A stretch of 64,000 bases of DNA from Ruthenibacterium lactatiformans (GTDB taxonomy: Bacteria; Bacillota; Clostridia; Oscillospirales; Ruminococcaceae), in the NCBI RefSeq assembly GCF_000949455.1, contig NZ_JXXK01000012.1, positions 38,067 to 102,066 of the forward strand, given 5' to 3'. Shown piece after piece: positions 42,922 to 54,147 of this stretch. The translations under genes and the position numbers were made by a program. Position 1 is the first letter of the stretch; each line of letters opens with the position of its first letter. The notes beneath the pieces are model-generated. The model worked only from the letters and a program-made list of their open reading frames with translations, was not told the origin of the DNA and made no database searches.

Positions 42922-45900
42922 TCAGGAAACAAGGCTCGCGTCCACATGCTCCAGGTCCAGCTTGAGCACCTTGGACACGCCGTCCTCCTGCATCGTCACA
43001 CCGTACAGCACGTCGGCCTCTTCCATGGTGCCGCGGCGGTGGGTGATGACGATGAACTGTGTCTCGCTTGAAATGCGCCGCAGATACTGTGCAAAGCGCG
43101 TGACGTTCACGTCGTCCAGCGCGGCCTCGATCTCGTCCAGCACACAGAAGGGCGCGGGATTCACACCGAAAATGGCGAAATAAATGGAGATGGCCACCAG
43201 CGCCTGTTCGCCGCCCGACAGCGCCGACAGGTTGCGGATGATCTTGCCCGGAGGCGCCACCTCGATGCTGATGCCGCTGCCCAGCACATCGGCCTCGTCC
43301 TCCAGATACAGCCGCGCCGTGCCGCCGCCGAACAGCTCGGCAAAAATACGGCCGAAGTTGCGGTTGATGGCCGCAAAGCTCTCGCTGAACATGGCGCGCA
43401 TCTCGTCCGAAAGGCCCGCGATGAGCTTTTGCAGCTCGGCCTTGCTGGTTTCCACATCGCCCACCTGGGCGCGCAGGAACTCGTACCGCTGGCTTACCTC
43501 GGCATATTCCTCGATGGCGCTCACGTTCACATTGCCCAGAGCCTTGATTTTGCCGCGCACCTCGGACACCTGGCGGCGCAGCTCGGCCCCGCTCTCAAAC
43601 GGCACGCACAGCTCCTGCGCGGCGGAGAGCGTCAGCTCGTATTCTTCCCAGAGCTTTGCCACCGTCTGCTCGTACTCGGCGTCCTTCTGCTCCTTCTGCT
43701 CGGTCAGGCGGGCGATCTCACGTCCCAGCGCCTCGCGCTCGTCCGTGATCTTGCGCACCCGCGCCGTCTGCTGGGTGATGCCGCCTTCCTTTTCCATGCG
43801 GCGGCGCACCGCTCCGGCCTTGGCCTCTTCCCGCTTTTCGATCTCGTTCCGGCTGCCCGCAATGGCTGCGCGGATGGTCTCGATCTGCGCGGCGCGCTCG
43901 GCGTTCTGGGCCGTCAGCGTCTCGATGTTTGCGGCAAGCTGTCTTGCCCGCGCGTCGCTCTCATCCGTGCGGCTCTCCAGCTGGGCAATGGCCGCGCGGT
44001 GGCTCTCGATATCCTTTTGAGCGGCCAGCGCCTTCAATTTCAAGTCGGAAAGCTCGTCCGCAAGGCGCGTGCGCGTTTCCAGGAAGGTGTCGTCGCTGCC
44101 GGAGATGGCGCGCAGTTCCTCCTCCAGCGCGGCGCTGTCCCGTGTAAGCACCTCCATCTCGGCAGCGGCGTCCGCCCCCGCCTTTTCGCTCGCCGCGATC
44201 TGCGCGGCAAGCTGGGCGCGCTCGGCGGAAAGCATTTCCCCCGCGGCCCGCGCCTGGGACAGCGCGGCGGCGATGCGCCCGCTTTCCACCTCGCCGCGGA
44301 TCTTGTCGCCCCCCGCGGTGATGGCCTCGCTCTCGGTGGCGGTCAGCTCGGCGGAAAGCGCGTCCACCTCAGCCTTCGCCCTGTCGGTTTTTTCCTCCGC
44401 GGCGTCCCGCTGCTTTTCCAGCGTCTCCACCTTTTTCTTCAGCTCGTCGATCTCCTGCTTGCGGCTGAACAGCCCGGCGGAGCGGGAAACGCTGCCGCCC
44501 GTGAACGAGCCGCCCGCGTTGACGACCTGGCCGTCCACCGTCACCACACGGTTGCGGTAATCCAGCGCGCGGGCCGTGCGCGACGCCTCGTTGATGTCGT
44601 CCACCACGACGATGCGTCCCAGCAGGCTGGAAACGATATTTGCATATTTTTCGTCATACGTCACAAGGCTGCTGGCCAGCACCGCGCCCTCGGGCAAACG
44701 GCCGTTGAAGCTGCCGGGCTTGACGGTGTCCAGCGGCAAAAATGTGGCGCGCCCCGCGCGCTCGTCCCGCAAAAAGGCCATGGCCGCCTTGGCCGCCGTC
44801 TCGTTTTCCACAACGATGTTCTGCAAAGCAAAGCCCAGCGCCGTTTCAATGGCCACCTCGTACCCCGGCTTGACGGAAAGGATGGTGGACACCGGCCCTG
44901 TGATCCCGCGCAGACGGCGGTTCGCCGCCGCCTTCATCACGGCCTTGACGCTGCTCTGGAAGCCGTCCATATTGCGCTCCAGATCCTTCAGCATGGCGAT
45001 GCGCTGCCGGGCGGCCTCGATGGCGCGCAGGAGCTTCTGTTCGTTCTCGTCCGCCTGCGCCAGCGCGCCGCGGCGGCTTTCCACCTTGAGCGTCAGGCCG
45101 CCCTTGATGTTCTCAAGCCGTGTCAGCCGCTCCACCGCGTCCTGCAGAAAAGCGTCCGTCTCTGCCTTCTGCTCCTCCAGGTCCCGCGTCAGGGCGGCGT
45201 TGGCCGCGCCCTCGCTCTCGGCGGCGGCAAGGCGTTTTTTTGCCGCCTCAACCGACGACGCCGCGCCCGCGGCCGCGACCTTTAAATCCGTAATGCGCGC
45301 GGCCATGGCGTTCAGCCGGCCCGTTACCACGCCGCGCCGCTCGCCGGAAGCCGCGCTCCTGTTCTGCAGCTCCTCCAGCAGGGCTTCCAGCTCCCCGGTG
45401 CGCGCGGCGTATGCGGCCGCCTGCCGCTCGCAGGCGGCGATGCCCTCGCCGTGGCCCCGCACCTCGGCGGCGATGGCCTCGCGGCCCAGGCCGCTCTGGC
45501 CGATCTCCTCCTTCAGCGACGCAATGGTCGCATCGTTGTGGGCAATGTCGTTTTCAAGCACCGCGATGCGGGAATCCGCCCCGGCGATCTCCTCCGTTAT
45601 GGCCCGTATTTCCGCGTTGCAGCGGTCGGCTTCGGTGATCAGATGCTCGATCTCCGCGCGGGTGCTCTCGGTCTCGGCGTCAATGGCCTCGATCTCCCGC
45701 CCGGCGCGGGCATAGTCCGCGCCCGCGATCTCAATTTTGCGCTGCTGCTCGCGCACCGTGTCCCGCGCTTTCTGCACGGTGTCCACCCAGAGCGTTACCT
45801 CCAGGCCCTTGCGGCGCTCGGCCAGCTCCAGATACTGCTTTGCCTTTTTGCTCTCCCGCTCCAGCGGGCCCACGCGCTCCTCCAGCTCGCCCAGGATATC

Positions 45901-46479
45901 CCGCAGGCGCACCAGATTTTCCTCGGCGGAGGCCAGGCGGCGCTCGGCCTCATTTTTGCGGTAGCGGTATTTGGCGATGCCGGACGCTTCCTCAAAAATT
46001 TCCCGGCGCTCGTTTGATTTTGCGCCCACGATCTCCGCGATGCGGCCCTGGCCGATAACGGAATAGCCGTCGCGGCCCAGGCCCGTGTCCAGGAACAGCT
46101 CATAGATGTCCTTGAGGCGCACATTCTGCCCGTTTACGGAATATTCGCTGTCGCCGGAGCGGTAATACTTGCGGCCGATCGTCACCTCGTCGTTGTCCAC
46201 GTCGATGCGCCTGTCGGTGTTGTCCACCACAAGGCTGACGCTGGCAAAGCCCATGGCACCGCGCTGCTGCGTGCCGCCGAAAATGACGTTCTCCATCTTG
46301 CCGCCGCCGCGCAGCTGCTTGGCGCTTGTCTCGCCCAGCACCCAGCGGATGGCGTCGGATATATTGCTTTTTCCGCTGCCGTTGGGGCCCACCACAGCGG
46401 TGATGCCTTTGCCGACGGTAATGCGCGTGCGGTCTGGAAAGGATTTAAAGCCCTGTATTTCAAGCGCCTTCAAAAACAT
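42922..46479 (-). CDS. smc: Chromosome segregation protein SMC
   Basis: An 1185-aa SMC: N-terminal Walker A GPNGSGKSNISDAI, two long coiled coils (about 170-500 and 680-1010), a hinge domain near 520-640 (GPVSTILSVKPGYEVAIETA, GGSFTGGSVSRSAG), and a C-terminal head with signature LSGGEQALVAIS and Walker B FCVLDEIEAALDD. It works as a dimer with ScpA and ScpB, which are not in the window, to compact and separate chromosomes. The length is normal. Confidence 0.97.
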   Translation of the reverse strand: MFLKALEIQGFKSFPDRTRITVGKGITAVVGPNGSGKSNISDAIRWVLGETSAKQLRGGGKMENVIFGGTQQRGAMGFASVSLVVDNTDRRIDVDNDEVTIGRKYYRSGDSEYSVNGQNVRLKDIYELFLDTGLGRDGYSVIGQGRIAEIVGAKSNERREIFEEASGIAKYRYRKNEAERRLASAEENLVRLRDILGELEERVGPLERESKKAKQYLELAERRKGLEVTLWVDTVQKARDTVREQQRKIEIAGADYARAGREIEAIDAETESTRAEIEHLITEADRCNAEIRAITEEIAGADSRIAVLENDIAHNDATIASLKEEIGQSGLGREAIAAEVRGHGEGIAACERQAAAYAARTGELEALLEELQNRSAASGERRGVVTGRLNAMAARITDLKVAAAGAASSVEAAKKRLAAAESEGAANAALTRDLEEQKAETDAFLQDAVERLTRLENIKGGLTLKVESRRGALAQADENEQKLLRAIEAARQRIAMLKDLERNMDGFQSSVKAVMKAAANRRLRGITGPVSTILSVKPGYEVAIETALGFALQNIVVENETAAKAAMAFLRDERAGRATFLPLDTVKPGSFNGRLPEGAVLASSLVTYDEKYANIVSSLLGRIVVVDDINEASRTARALDYRNRVVTVDGQVVNAGGSFTGGSVSRSAGLFSRKQEIDELKKKVETLEKQRDAAEEKTDRAKAEVDALSAELTATESEAITAGGDKIRGEVESGRIAAALSQARAAGEMLSAERAQLAAQIAASEKAGADAAAEMEVLTRDSAALEEELRAISGSDDTFLETRTRLADELSDLKLKALAAQKDIESHRAAIAQLESRTDESDARARQLAANIETLTAQNAERAAQIETIRAAIAGSRNEIEKREEAKAGAVRRRMEKEGGITQQTARVRKITDEREALGREIARLTEQKEQKDAEYEQTVAKLWEEYELTLSAAQELCVPFESGAELRRQVSEVRGKIKALGNVNVSAIEEYAEVSQRYEFLRAQVGDVETSKAELQKLIAGLSDEMRAMFSESFAAINRNFGRIFAELFGGGTARLYLEDEADVLGSGISIEVAPPGKIIRNLSALSGGEQALVAISIYFAIFGVNPAPFCVLDEIEAALDDVNVTRFAQYLRRISSETQFIVITHRRGTMEEADVLYGVTMQEDGVSKVLKLDLEHVDASLVS

Positions 46480-46537
46480 GGAAAAACTCCTTACTTACGA
46501 GTATAGGGACATTTTGCCCGGCGCGGCAGGCCCCGCG

Positions 46538-47212
46538 TCAATACCCCATCAGGGCCAGGGCTTCCTTCGCCGCCTGCTGCTCGGCCAGCTTTTTGCTGTG
46601 CCCCTCGCCCTTGCCGATGCAGTTGGAATTGAGGTGCACCTCCACCACGAAATGCTTGTTGTGGTCCGGGCCGGATTCGTCGGTCACCACATAGCGCAGG
46701 CGCTCCTCCGGGTTCTGCTGCACGATCTCCTGCAGCTTTGTCTTGTAATCCTCTTCGGCGGCGGCGTCCGTGAGCGCGCCGGTGACAAACGGCAGGATGA
46801 ACGCCCGCGCCGTTTCCATGCCGCCGTCCAGGTACAGCGCCGCGATGACCGCCTCGAACGCGTCGGACAAAATGCTCGGGCGGCAGCGTCCGCCGCCGCG
46901 CTCCTCGCCCCTGCCCAAACGCAGATAATCGCCCAGGGATATCTGCTTTGCAAATTCAAACAGCGCCGCCTCGCACACAAGGCTGGCGCGCATGCGCGTC
47001 AGTTCGCCCTCGGGCATGTTCTTGTGCGTGAACAGGTATTCGGCCACCACGATGGACAACACCGAGTCGCCCAGAAATTCCAGCCGTTCATTGTGGCGCA
47101 CACCGTGCTTCGCCTCGTTGGCGTAGGAGGTATGCGTCAGCGCCGTCACCAGCAGCGCCGGGTTCTTAAAATGATGATGAAGAGCCTCTTCCAGCTCGTG
47201 TGTCTCGCGCAT
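46538..47212 (-). CDS. rnc: Ribonuclease III
   Basis: A 224-aa double-strand RNase. The signature HNERLEFLGDSVLSIVVAEY carries the catalytic Glu and Asp, a second acidic set is in LSDAFEAVIAALYLD, and the C-terminal dsRNA-binding domain (about 150-224) includes YVVTDESGPDHNKHFVVEVH and SKKLAEQQAAKEAL. It processes rRNA precursors and mRNAs. ATG 47212 follows GGAAGGAT; upstream in-frame codons are basic and not conserved. Confidence 0.95.
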   Translation of the reverse strand: MRETHELEEALHHHFKNPALLVTALTHTSYANEAKHGVRHNERLEFLGDSVLSIVVAEYLFTHKNMPEGELTRMRASLVCEAALFEFAKQISLGDYLRLGRGEERGGGRCRPSILSDAFEAVIAALYLDGGMETARAFILPFVTGALTDAAAEEDYKTKLQEIVQQNPEERLRYVVTDESGPDHNKHFVVEVHLNSNCIGKGEGHSKKLAEQQAAKEALALMGY

Positions 47213-47301
47213 CGTTCCAGATCCTTCCTTTGTTGCGGATGGCGGCCGTCCCGCCGGGGCTGTTTTGCGAAAGCGCGCCGCGCGCGCCTTTCCGGCGGCC
47301 G

Positions 47302-48318
47302 TTACGCCCCGGCTTCCTCTGTCTGGGCCACGGCGGCCAGCTTTTCGCGCATGCTCTCCACCGCGCCGCTTTCCACGCACAGCTTTGCCTGCCGGACGGC
47401 GTTTTTGAACGCCTTTGCATTGGACGAGCCGTGGGCCTTGATGACGGGCTTCGTCACGCCCATCATCAGCGCGCCGCCGTGTTCGTCGGCGTCCAGCTTT
47501 TTCTTAAAATCCTTCATGCCGCCCTTTACCATCAGATAAGCCAGCTTGCTTTTCAGGTCCGCCATGAACACGTTTTTGATCTCGCCCACCAGCATCTTGG
47601 CCACGCCCTCGGTGAGCTTCAAAATCACATTGCCCGTAAAGCCGTCGCACACAACAACGTCCACATTGCCCTGGGGCACGTCCTTGGGCTCAACATTGCC
47701 GGCAAAACGGATGTTTTTATTATACTTCAAAAGCCGGTGCGCCTCAACATAGGCCGGGGTGCCCTTTGTCTCCTCCGCACCGTTGTTCACAAGGCCCACG
47801 CTGGGGTTTGCGCGGCCCATCACTTTCTCCATGTACACGCTGCCCATCGTGGCAAAGGCGCTGAGCATCTCGGGCCGGCATTCCACATTTGCGCCGGAGT
47901 CCAGCAGCAGATAGGGCTGCTTCGCGCCCGGAATGACGGTGCCGATGGCCGGGCGCTTCACGCCCCTGAGCCGCTTGACGATGAGCGTTGCTCCCGCCAG
48001 CAGCGCGCCCGTGGAGCCTGCCGAAACGAAGGCGTCGCCCTCGCCGGCGGCCAGCATGCGCAGGCCCACCACCATGGACGAATCCTTTTTGCCGCGGATG
48101 GCCGCCGTAGGCTCGTCGCACATCTCAATGGTCTCGGAGGCGTCGGCCACGGTAATGCCCGCCATATCGATGCCGTTCTCCCGCGCGCAGGCCTCGATGT
48201 CCCGCCTGCGCCCCACGGCCGTGATCTGCACGCCGTATTCCCGCACGGCCGCGGCCGCGCCCAGCAGAATTTCCTTTGGGGCGTTGTCGCCGCCCATCGC
48301 GTCGATGATGATGTTCAT
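47302..48318 (-). CDS. plsX: Phosphate acyltransferase PlsX
   Basis: A 338-aa enzyme that makes acyl-phosphate from acyl-ACP for phospholipid synthesis. Motifs: IIIDAMGGDNAPKEIL at the start, VSAGSTGALLAGATL, RPAIGTVIPG, LLDSGANVECRPEML and VVCDGFTGNVILKLTEG. GGGAGGG lies seven bases before the ATG at 48318. In many Firmicutes acpP lies between plsX and rnc; here rnc follows directly after 89 bases and no ACP gene is present. Confidence 0.95.
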   Translation of the reverse strand: MNIIIDAMGGDNAPKEILLGAAAAVREYGVQITAVGRRRDIEACARENGIDMAGITVADASETIEMCDEPTAAIRGKKDSSMVVGLRMLAAGEGDAFVSAGSTGALLAGATLIVKRLRGVKRPAIGTVIPGAKQPYLLLDSGANVECRPEMLSAFATMGSVYMEKVMGRANPSVGLVNNGAEETKGTPAYVEAHRLLKYNKNIRFAGNVEPKDVPQGNVDVVVCDGFTGNVILKLTEGVAKMLVGEIKNVFMADLKSKLAYLMVKGGMKDFKKKLDADEHGGALMMGVTKPVIKAHGSSNAKAFKNAVRQAKLCVESGAVESMREKLAAVAQTEEAGA

Positions 48319-48421
48319 AACGTTCCCTCCCGATTGACTCTCATGATTTTTTGCGCTCTGCTCAATAATCAAAGTATAAGGGAGCGCGTATTGGTGCGAA
48401 AGCAACCGCTTTGTTTTGCGC

Positions 48422-49726
<1,305 letters not shown>

Positions 49727-49730
49727 GCTC

Positions 49731-51833
49731 TTACTCCTTTTTTTCGGCACCCAGCGCGCGGGAGTAACCGCAGCCCTCTTTTTCGCACAGCAGGATACCG
49801 TTCTTTCCGCCCTTTTTGAACAGGGTGGAACCGCACTCCGGGCATTTTTCGGTGGTGGGCTCGTTCCATGTCATAAAGTCGCAGGTGGGGTTTTTCTCGC
49901 AGCCGTAGTACACACGGCCCTTTTTGGAATGGCGCACCAGCATGCGGCTGCCGCACTTGGGGCACAGGCCGCCGGTGTCCTTCACAAGGCGCTTGGTGTT
50001 TTTGCATTCGGGGAAGCCCGGGCAGGCCAGGAATTTGCCGTAGCGTCCGCTTTTGATGACCATTTTCCGGCCGCACAGCTCACAGACCTCGTCTGTCTCC
50101 TCATCGGGCACCTTGATCCTTTTGCCCTCCATCTTTACTTCGGCTTCCTTGAGCGTTTTGTCGAAATCGGTGTAAAAATCGTCGATGACCTCGTGCCAGT
50201 CCGTCTTGCCGTTTTCAATGGTGTCCAGCTCCTCCTCCATATGGGCGGAGAACTTCACGTCCACGATGTTGGGGAACTGCTCCAGCATCAGCTCGTTGAT
50301 CACGCGGCCCAGCGTGGTGGGCGCCAGCTTTTTCTGGTCCCGCTCCACATAATCGCGGTCGATGATGGTGGTGATGATGGGCGCATAGGTGGACGGACGG
50401 CCGATGCCGTTTTCCTCCAGCGCCTTGATGAGCGTCGCCTCGGTGTAGCGCGCGGGCGGCTGGGTGAACTTCTGCTCGGGCTTCAGCTCCCGCAGCTTCA
50501 GCACCATGCCCTCCTCCAGCGGCGGCAGCGCGGTCTCTTTCTTCTCTTTCTCGTCGGTGGCTTCCTCGTACAGCGTGGTAAAGCCGTCGAACGTCACCAC
50601 ATAGCCGCTGGCACGGAACAGGTAGCCCGCCGCGGTGATGTCGGCAGAGACGGTGTCCTGCTGGCAGTCGCTCATCTGGCTTGCGATAAAGCGGCTCCAG
50701 ATCAGGCGGTAGAGCTTAGCCGGGTCGCCCGAAACGCTCTTTTCCACCTCGGCGGGCGTCAGAGCGGGGTTTGTGGGCCGCACCGCCTCGTGGGCGTCCT
50801 GCGCGGCCGTGGCGCTTTTGCTTTTGTAGGTGCGCTTCTGGGGACACACATATTCCGGGCCGTAGGTCTCGGTGATGAACTCCTTGGCCGCGGCCTGCGC
50901 CTCGTCCGCAATGCGCAGGCTGTCGGTACGCATGTAGGTGATCAGGCCCATGGTGCCCTGCCCCGCAATGTCCACGCCCTCGTACAGCGTCTGGGCCGCG
51001 CGCATGGTGCGCGTTGCCGTAAAGCCCAGCCGGCGGCTGGCCTCCTGCTGCATGGTGGAGGTGATGAACGGGGGCGCGGGCACCTTTTTCCGCTTGCCCT
51101 TGCTGATGGAGGCCACGGTATAAGCCGCGCCGTCCAGGGCCTTGACGATCTCGGCGCTCTGCCCGGCGCTCGTCACGGCCAGCTTCCGGCCGCCCGCCAG
51201 CGCCGTGAGGCGCGCGGTGAATTTTTTTGTGGAGGACGGGGGGCTGAGCAGCGCGTCGATGTTCCAGTATTCCTCGGGCTTGAACGCCTCGATCTCCTTT
51301 TCCCTGTCCACGATCAGGCGCACGGCCACGCTCTGCACACGCCCCGCGGAAAGCCCCCGGCGCACCTTTTTCCACAAAAAGGGCGAGAGCTTGTAGCCCA
51401 CCAGGCGGTCCAGCACACGGCGGGCCTGCTGGGCGTTGAACAGGTCCATATCAATGGCGCGCGGCGCGGCCATGCCCTGCGTCACGCCCTTTTTGGTGAT
51501 CTCGCCGAAGGTGACGCGGTTTTCCGCCGCAGTGTCCAAGCCCAGCAGATTGGCCAGATGCCAGCTGATGGCCTCGCCCTCACGGTCCGGGTCGGTGGCG
51601 AGGAACACTTCGTCGCTCTCCTTGGCCAGGCTCTTAAGCTCCTTGATGATTTTTTCCTTGCCCTTGATGTTGATATACTGGGGAGCGTAGCCGTGCTCGA
51701 CGTCAATGCCAAGCTGGCTCTGGGGCAGGTCGCGGATGTGGCCCATGGAGGCCGTCACCTCATATCCGCCGCCCAGGTACTTGCGGATGGTCTTGGCTTT
51801 CGCCGGGGATTCTACGATCACGAGTTTTGACAT
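49731..51833 (-). CDS. topA: DNA topoisomerase I
   Basis: A 700-aa type IA enzyme that relaxes negative supercoils. TOPRIM motifs IVESPAKAKTI and ATDPDREGEAISWHL are at the N-terminus. The active-site Tyr is in MGLITYMRTDSLRI near residue 300. Three C-terminal zinc ribbons follow (CELCG...CPGFPEC, CPKCG...CEKNPTC, CPECG...CEKEGC). ATG 51833 follows AAAGGACGG; the frame stays open for 69 more codons upstream, but that part is low-complexity and covers the promoter region. Confidence 0.96.
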   Translation of the reverse strand: MSKLVIVESPAKAKTIRKYLGGGYEVTASMGHIRDLPQSQLGIDVEHGYAPQYINIKGKEKIIKELKSLAKESDEVFLATDPDREGEAISWHLANLLGLDTAAENRVTFGEITKKGVTQGMAAPRAIDMDLFNAQQARRVLDRLVGYKLSPFLWKKVRRGLSAGRVQSVAVRLIVDREKEIEAFKPEEYWNIDALLSPPSSTKKFTARLTALAGGRKLAVTSAGQSAEIVKALDGAAYTVASISKGKRKKVPAPPFITSTMQQEASRRLGFTATRTMRAAQTLYEGVDIAGQGTMGLITYMRTDSLRIADEAQAAAKEFITETYGPEYVCPQKRTYKSKSATAAQDAHEAVRPTNPALTPAEVEKSVSGDPAKLYRLIWSRFIASQMSDCQQDTVSADITAAGYLFRASGYVVTFDGFTTLYEEATDEKEKKETALPPLEEGMVLKLRELKPEQKFTQPPARYTEATLIKALEENGIGRPSTYAPIITTIIDRDYVERDQKKLAPTTLGRVINELMLEQFPNIVDVKFSAHMEEELDTIENGKTDWHEVIDDFYTDFDKTLKEAEVKMEGKRIKVPDEETDEVCELCGRKMVIKSGRYGKFLACPGFPECKNTKRLVKDTGGLCPKCGSRMLVRHSKKGRVYYGCEKNPTCDFMTWNEPTTEKCPECGSTLFKKGGKNGILLCEKEGCGYSRALGAEKKE

Positions 51834-52011
51834 TGTGTTACCGTCCTTTTCCGGGATTTGGCCGAGTCCGGCAGACAGCCGGGGCAGCTTCCGCCGCGGG
51901 AGCAGCCGTCCTGCGGACATGCTTTTGGGCGCCGCCGGGGCGCTCCGAATACGGCCGGGCGCCCTCCGGCGCCCCTTGCGGGCCTCCCTCGCGCGGCCCG
52001 CGGCTCTTTCT

Positions 52012-52040
52012 ATTATGCGATAATAAGAGAAAAAAAACAA
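52012..52040 (-). promoter_or_regulatory. Probable promoter of topA-trmFO
   Basis: TTGTTT (52035-52040) and CATAAT (52012-52017) on the minus strand with a 17-base, T-rich spacer. The remaining gap to dprA (52041-52101) has a GC-rich CCCC/GGGG inverted pair at about 52054-52065 and no gene. Confidence 0.45.
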
Positions 52041-52101
52041 TCCAAATCTATGCGGCCTCCCCGAGGGGCATGCCCTTCAAACAGCACAGGGCCGTCATTT
52101 T

Positions 52102-53211
52102 CTATTTCAGCTGGAACTGCCGGCCCGCAAGCTGCCGGGAAAAGCCCGCAAGCTCCAGCTCCGTCAAAGCCGCCATCGCCTTGGGCGGCGGCAGGCCCGT
52201 CTTTGCGCACAGCGCGTCCAGCGGCAGCGGCGCCGCGGCGCTCAGCGCGTCCCGCATCCTCTGTGCGTCCAGGCTCAGCGGCGCGCCGTCCGGCTTTGCT
52301 TTTTCCGGCTGCTCCGGCTGGGCCAGACCATACCACAAAAGGATATCCGCGCCCGATACAGCGGGCACCGCGCCCTCGCGCAGAAGCTGGTTCGTGCCCT
52401 CGCACAGCGGCGAAAAAATGCTGCCCGGCACGCTGAAAACGTCCCTCCCGGCGGCCAGCGCCGCGGCCACGGTGTTCATGGTGCCCGAACGGCGGCGCGC
52501 TTCGGCCACGCACAGCCCGCGGGACAGCCCCGCAATGAGCCGGTTGCGCTGCAGAAAATAACCGCGCTGCGGCGGGGTGCCCGGCGGATATTCGCTGAGC
52601 ACCAGGCCCTGCCGCTCGATGACGCCCTTAAGCGTGCGGTTGGCGGCGGGGTAGCACTGATCGTGCCCGAAGGCGATGCACGCCACCGTGGGCGCGCCCG
52701 CCTGGACGGCCGCCTTATGGCTCTCGCTGTCAAGCCCTGTGGCAAGGCCGGAGACAAGCGCTACGCCCGCCCGGGCCAATTCGCCCGCGATGGACGCCGT
52801 CGCCTCCACACCGTAGGCGGAGGGGCGCCGCGTTCCCACAATGGCGAATGTAAAGCAGCGGTTGGGGATGCCCGCGTCGCCCCGGTAATACAGCACGGGC
52901 GGCGGTGCAGACACTGCGCGCAGCAGATTCGGATAATCTTCGTCGGCCCACGTCAGTACGTTCACGCCATGCCGGGCGCAGTCGTCCAGACGGGCGGTAT
53001 AATCCTCCGGCCGCGCGGCCCGCAGCGCGGCCAGCTGCGCCGGCGTGAAAACCATGGAGAGGTCTTCCTTCCAGCACGCCTGTGCCAGCGCACGCGCGTC
53101 CGGAAACATGCTCAGCGCCATGCCGCTGTTCGGCGCGCCGGGGCCAAGCGCCGCGGCCATCCAAAGCCACGCAGTCTTTTCCTCCAGCACCTGTGCGCGT
53201 GCACCGCCCAT
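52102..53211 (-). CDS. dprA: DNA-processing protein DprA
   Basis: A 369-aa protein that loads RecA on incoming single-stranded DNA in transformation. A Rossmann-like core has TFAIVGTRRPSAYG, VALVSGLATGLDSESHKAA, YPPGTPPQRGYFLQRNRLIA, VAEARRRSGTMNTVAAAL and GRDVFSVPGSIF. The C-terminus (about 295-369) is the winged-helix DprA_WH domain. ATG 53211 uses GGGAGG at the end of the upstream SpoU gene, two bases after its stop. Confidence 0.94.
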   Translation of the reverse strand: MGGARAQVLEEKTAWLWMAAALGPGAPNSGMALSMFPDARALAQACWKEDLSMVFTPAQLAALRAARPEDYTARLDDCARHGVNVLTWADEDYPNLLRAVSAPPPVLYYRGDAGIPNRCFTFAIVGTRRPSAYGVEATASIAGELARAGVALVSGLATGLDSESHKAAVQAGAPTVACIAFGHDQCYPAANRTLKGVIERQGLVLSEYPPGTPPQRGYFLQRNRLIAGLSRGLCVAEARRRSGTMNTVAAALAAGRDVFSVPGSIFSPLCEGTNQLLREGAVPAVSGADILLWYGLAQPEQPEKAKPDGAPLSLDAQRMRDALSAAAPLPLDALCAKTGLPPPKAMAALTELELAGFSRQLAGRQFQLK

Positions 53212-53213
53212 CG

Positions 53214-53990
53214 CTACACCTCCCTGAAATGCCACAGCAGCACGCCACCCGCGACGGCGGCGTTCAGCGATTCCACGCCCGCCGCCATGGGGATGCGCAC
53301 GGCTTTGTCGGCCGCGGCTACGGTCCCGGGCAGAAGACCGTTGCCTTCGTTGCCGATGAGAAGCGCCGCCCCGGGCAGGCGCTGCGTGTCCACGCGCTCC
53401 AGCGGGACGGAATTCTGCAGGGCCGCCGCAAAGCTTGGGATACCGCACGCTTTGAACGCGGCCAGCGCCTGTCCGGTTTCATCTGCAAAAATGATGTCTA
53501 CCTTGGCCAGCGTGCCCATGGAGGCCCGCGCCGCCTTGGGGGAGAATGGGTCGGCGCAATTGCCGCACAGCACCGCGCCCGCGAAGCCGAACGCCGCCGC
53601 GCTGCGCAGCAGCGCCCCCACATTGGCGGGGTCCTGTATGTGCTCCAGGCACACATAGCGCCCGCCGCCGCGCACCGCCTCCAGCGTTTTTGTCCGGCGG
53701 GGAAACACACAGAACAGCCCCTGCGGGGCCTTTGTGTCCGAGAGCTTTGCCGCCACGGCGTCGCTCACCAGAAAATGCCTGCCGCCCAGGGCGGCAAGCT
53801 CCGGGTGCGCATCCAGCAGCTTTTGGGTGCAGTAGACCTCCTCCGGCGGCAGACGCTGGGCAAGGTCCGTGCACAGGCGCAGCCCCTCGGCAAGAAAGCG
53901 CCCCTCGGCCGCGCGCCGCGCGCCGCTGTCCCGCAGCTTGCAGGCGCGCTTCACTCGCTCGTTGTCGCGGCTGGCGATCACTTCCGTCAT
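53214..53990 (-). CDS. SpoU/TrmH-family RNA 2'-O-methyltransferase
   Basis: A 258-aa SPOUT methyltransferase. An N-terminal substrate-binding domain (1-95, ASRDNERVKRACKLRDSGAR, GRFLAEGLRL) is followed by the knotted domain with motif 1 DPANVGALLRSAAAFG, motif 2 LLIGNEGNGL and motif 3 IPMAAGVESLNAAVAGGVLL. It probably modifies ribose in 23S rRNA. Directly upstream of dprA and likely cotranscribed. Confidence 0.92.
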   Translation of the reverse strand: MTEVIASRDNERVKRACKLRDSGARRAAEGRFLAEGLRLCTDLAQRLPPEEVYCTQKLLDAHPELAALGGRHFLVSDAVAAKLSDTKAPQGLFCVFPRRTKTLEAVRGGGRYVCLEHIQDPANVGALLRSAAAFGFAGAVLCGNCADPFSPKAARASMGTLAKVDIIFADETGQALAAFKACGIPSFAAALQNSVPLERVDTQRLPGAALLIGNEGNGLLPGTVAAADKAVRIPMAAGVESLNAAVAGGVLLWHFREV

Positions 53991-54016
53991 GGCGCACACC
54001 CTCCTTTTTAATATCC

Positions 54017-54058
54017 CCGCCTCAGGCGTGCTGACGTAAGAAAACACGCCTGAGGCGG
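54017..54058 (-). terminator. 14-bp perfect stem between rplT and the SpoU gene
   Basis: CCGCCTCAGGCGTG (54017-54030) pairs with CACGCCTGAGGCGG (54045-54058). It lies 27 bases before the SpoU start. The T-run is poor on the minus strand, so it may reduce but not end read-through from the rplT operon. Confidence 0.45.
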
Positions 54059-54096
54059 ACCGTTTTGGGGCCTGCAAAGCGTTTTTTCACACAGGC

Positions 54097-54137
54097 CAAA
54101 ATACAAAGCGACGCCCGTGCACGTTGTGCCCGGGCGT
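54097..54137 (-). terminator. Probable terminator of the infC-rpmI-rplT operon
   Basis: ACGCCCG with TGCAC (54111-54122) pairs with GTGC-CGGGCGT (54126-54137). The minus strand continues CGCTTTGTATTTT. It lies ten bases after the L20 stop. Confidence 0.55.
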
Positions 54138-54147
54138 ATCGCTGTGC

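Noticed and set aside
51834..52040. 69-codon N-terminal extension of TopA
   Set aside because: The sequence is Arg/Ala/Gly-rich and not TopA-like; ATG 51833 gives the conserved MSKLVIVESPAKAK start with a ribosome site.
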